The notes under the pieces were generated by a model, which had not been told where the DNA came from, did not search any database, and worked only from the letters and a program-made list of their open reading frames with translations. Made by a program: the position numbers and the translations under genes. From Pseudomonas sp. StFLB209 (lineage in GTDB: Bacteria; Pseudomonadota; Gammaproteobacteria; Pseudomonadales; Pseudomonadaceae), in contig NZ_AP014637.1 in assembly GCF_000829415.1 (NCBI RefSeq), positions 3,427,001-3,491,000 of the forward strand: a stretch of 64,000 nucleotides of DNA, given 5' to 3'. Shown here piece by piece: positions 63,394 to 64,000 of this stretch (position 1 is the stretch's first letter; each line of letters opens with the position of its first letter).

Positions 63394-64000
63394 TTACGCT
63401 TCCCCCAGGTAGGCTTTGATCACGTCGGGATTGTCACGGATTTGCTGTGGCGTGCCGTCAGCCAGCGGCGTGCCCTGATTGATCACGAAGATGTGGTCAG
63501 AGATGGTCATGACCAGTTTCATGTCATGTTCGATCAGCAGCACGGTCGCGTTGTGCTCGTTACGCAAGACACCGATCAGCGCCTTGAGGTCGTCGGTCTC
63601 CCGCGGGTTGAGGCCCGCAGCCGGCTCGTCGAGCATCAGGATGCGCGGACGGGTCATCATGCAGCGGGCGATTTCCAGGCGGCGCTGCTGACCGTAGGCC
63701 AGGGTGCCGGCCGGGCGGTTGGCGAACTCCTTGAGGTTGACCGCTTCGAGCCAGTGCTCGGCGTAGTCCATCGCTTCGCTTTCGCTGCGGCGAAACGCCG
63801 GGGTCTTGAACAGGCCGGCCAGGAAGTTGGTATTCAGGTGGCGGTGCTGGGCGACCAGCAGGTTTTCCACGGCGGTCATGTCTTTGAACAACCGCACGTT
63901 CTGGAAGGTCCGCACCACGCCTTTGCGGGCAATCTGATGACCGGCCAGGCCATGGATTGCCTCGCCGTCGAGCAGGATGCTGCCGGAAGTCGGTTTGTAG
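63394..64000 (-). CDS. livG: Branched-chain amino acid ABC transporter ATPase LivG (5' part outside window)
   Basis: The gene runs off the right edge; about 202 C-terminal residues are visible, starting within YKPTSGSILLDGEAIHGLAG. The Q-loop is GVVRTFQNVRLFKDMTAVEN, the signature AYGQQRRLEIARCMM, Walker B ILMLDEPAAGLNPRE and the switch region VLLIEHDMKLVM. The Walker A motif lies beyond the edge. LivG pairs with LivF; upstream permease and binding-protein genes should follow outside the window. Confidence 0.95.
   Translation of the reverse strand, partial: YKPTSGSILLDGEAIHGLAGHQIARKGVVRTFQNVRLFKDMTAVENLLVAQHRHLNTNFLAGLFKTPAFRRSESEAMDYAEHWLEAVNLKEFANRPAGTLAYGQQRRLEIARCMMTRPRILMLDEPAAGLNPRETDDLKALIGVLRNEHNATVLLIEHDMKLVMTISDHIFVINQGTPLADGTPQQIRDNPDVIKAYLGEA

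Overview
The window is a piece of a high-GC Pseudomonas chromosome, most like the P. fluorescens / P. putida side of the genus. The basis is conserved gene order: nadB diverging from algU-mucA-mucB-mucD, then lepA-lepB-(DUF4845)-rnc-era-recO-pdxJ, mltF, purL. Other support is the divergent ygfZ / sdhE-ygfX pair, a quiP-like acylase beside a glutathione S-transferase gene, and Pseudomonas-style REP palindromes. No rRNA, tRNA, CRISPR array or prophage was seen.

Layout. 0-1 kb: end of an Arg/Asp/Trp-repeat protein, then ung. 1-1.45 kb: a hairpin-rich non-coding element. 1.45-8 kb: a tripartite tricarboxylate transporter (tctCBA plus an AbrB-type membrane protein) diverging from its two-component system tctDE. 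8-9.9 kb: an HDOD protein and ygfZ. 9.9-11.4 kb: an IS200/IS605-type insertion (tnpB plus a tnpA remnant) lodged between ygfZ and sdhE. 11.5-14 kb: sdhE, a ygfX-like gene and nadB. 14.2-18.2 kb: the envelope-stress sigma factor AlgU with MucA, MucB and MucD; no mucC is present. 18.3-24.6 kb: a translation / secretion / RNA-processing / repair / vitamin B6 operon. 24.6-33.4 kb: mltF, purL, a NIF3-like protein, an L,D-transpeptidase, two Nudix hydrolases, a gamma-carbonic anhydrase and DUF1289. 33.4-41 kb is the accessory segment: two near-identical 1,522-bp TnpB elements in direct orientation, a chemoreceptor gene stump, a possible structured leader RNA before a small gene, RidA, a glycosyltransferase and a UV-damage endonuclease. 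41-49.4 kb: acylase, glutathione transferase, two SEC-C proteins, small lipoproteins, an OmpA-type lipoprotein, DUF1145 overlapping a collagen-like secreted protein, and a CopD-like membrane protein. 49.5-55.5 kb: dinG, a serine hydrolase, an OmpA lipoprotein with a Lys/Ala-rich histone-like tail, pdxH and a SlyB-like lipoprotein. 55.7-58.7 kb: a LodA/LodB-type quinoprotein oxidase and its flavoprotein maturase. 58.7-64 kb: nhaA, a COG2509 flavoprotein, a META-type lipoprotein, livF and the 3' part of livG.

Working units. The tct genes form a sensed carboxylate uptake module with a divergent promoter carrying two 9-bp direct repeats in helical phase. AlgU is held by MucA/MucB and MucD, with a recognisable AlgU-type promoter upstream of algU. 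lepA to pdxJ is one dense transcription unit with translational overlaps. LodA/LodB are coupled by a 4-nt overlap.

The strongest leads are: (1) three TnpB loci of two different RuvC architectures, all with decayed tnpA; two of the three elements have the same length and 96% identical TnpB; (2) a possible pseudoknotted leader before the small gene at 35954; (3) the nested hairpin element after ung; (4) an OmpA lipoprotein with an AlgP-like tail. Coordinates and motifs were read by eye. Family names rest on remembered family features, not on searches.
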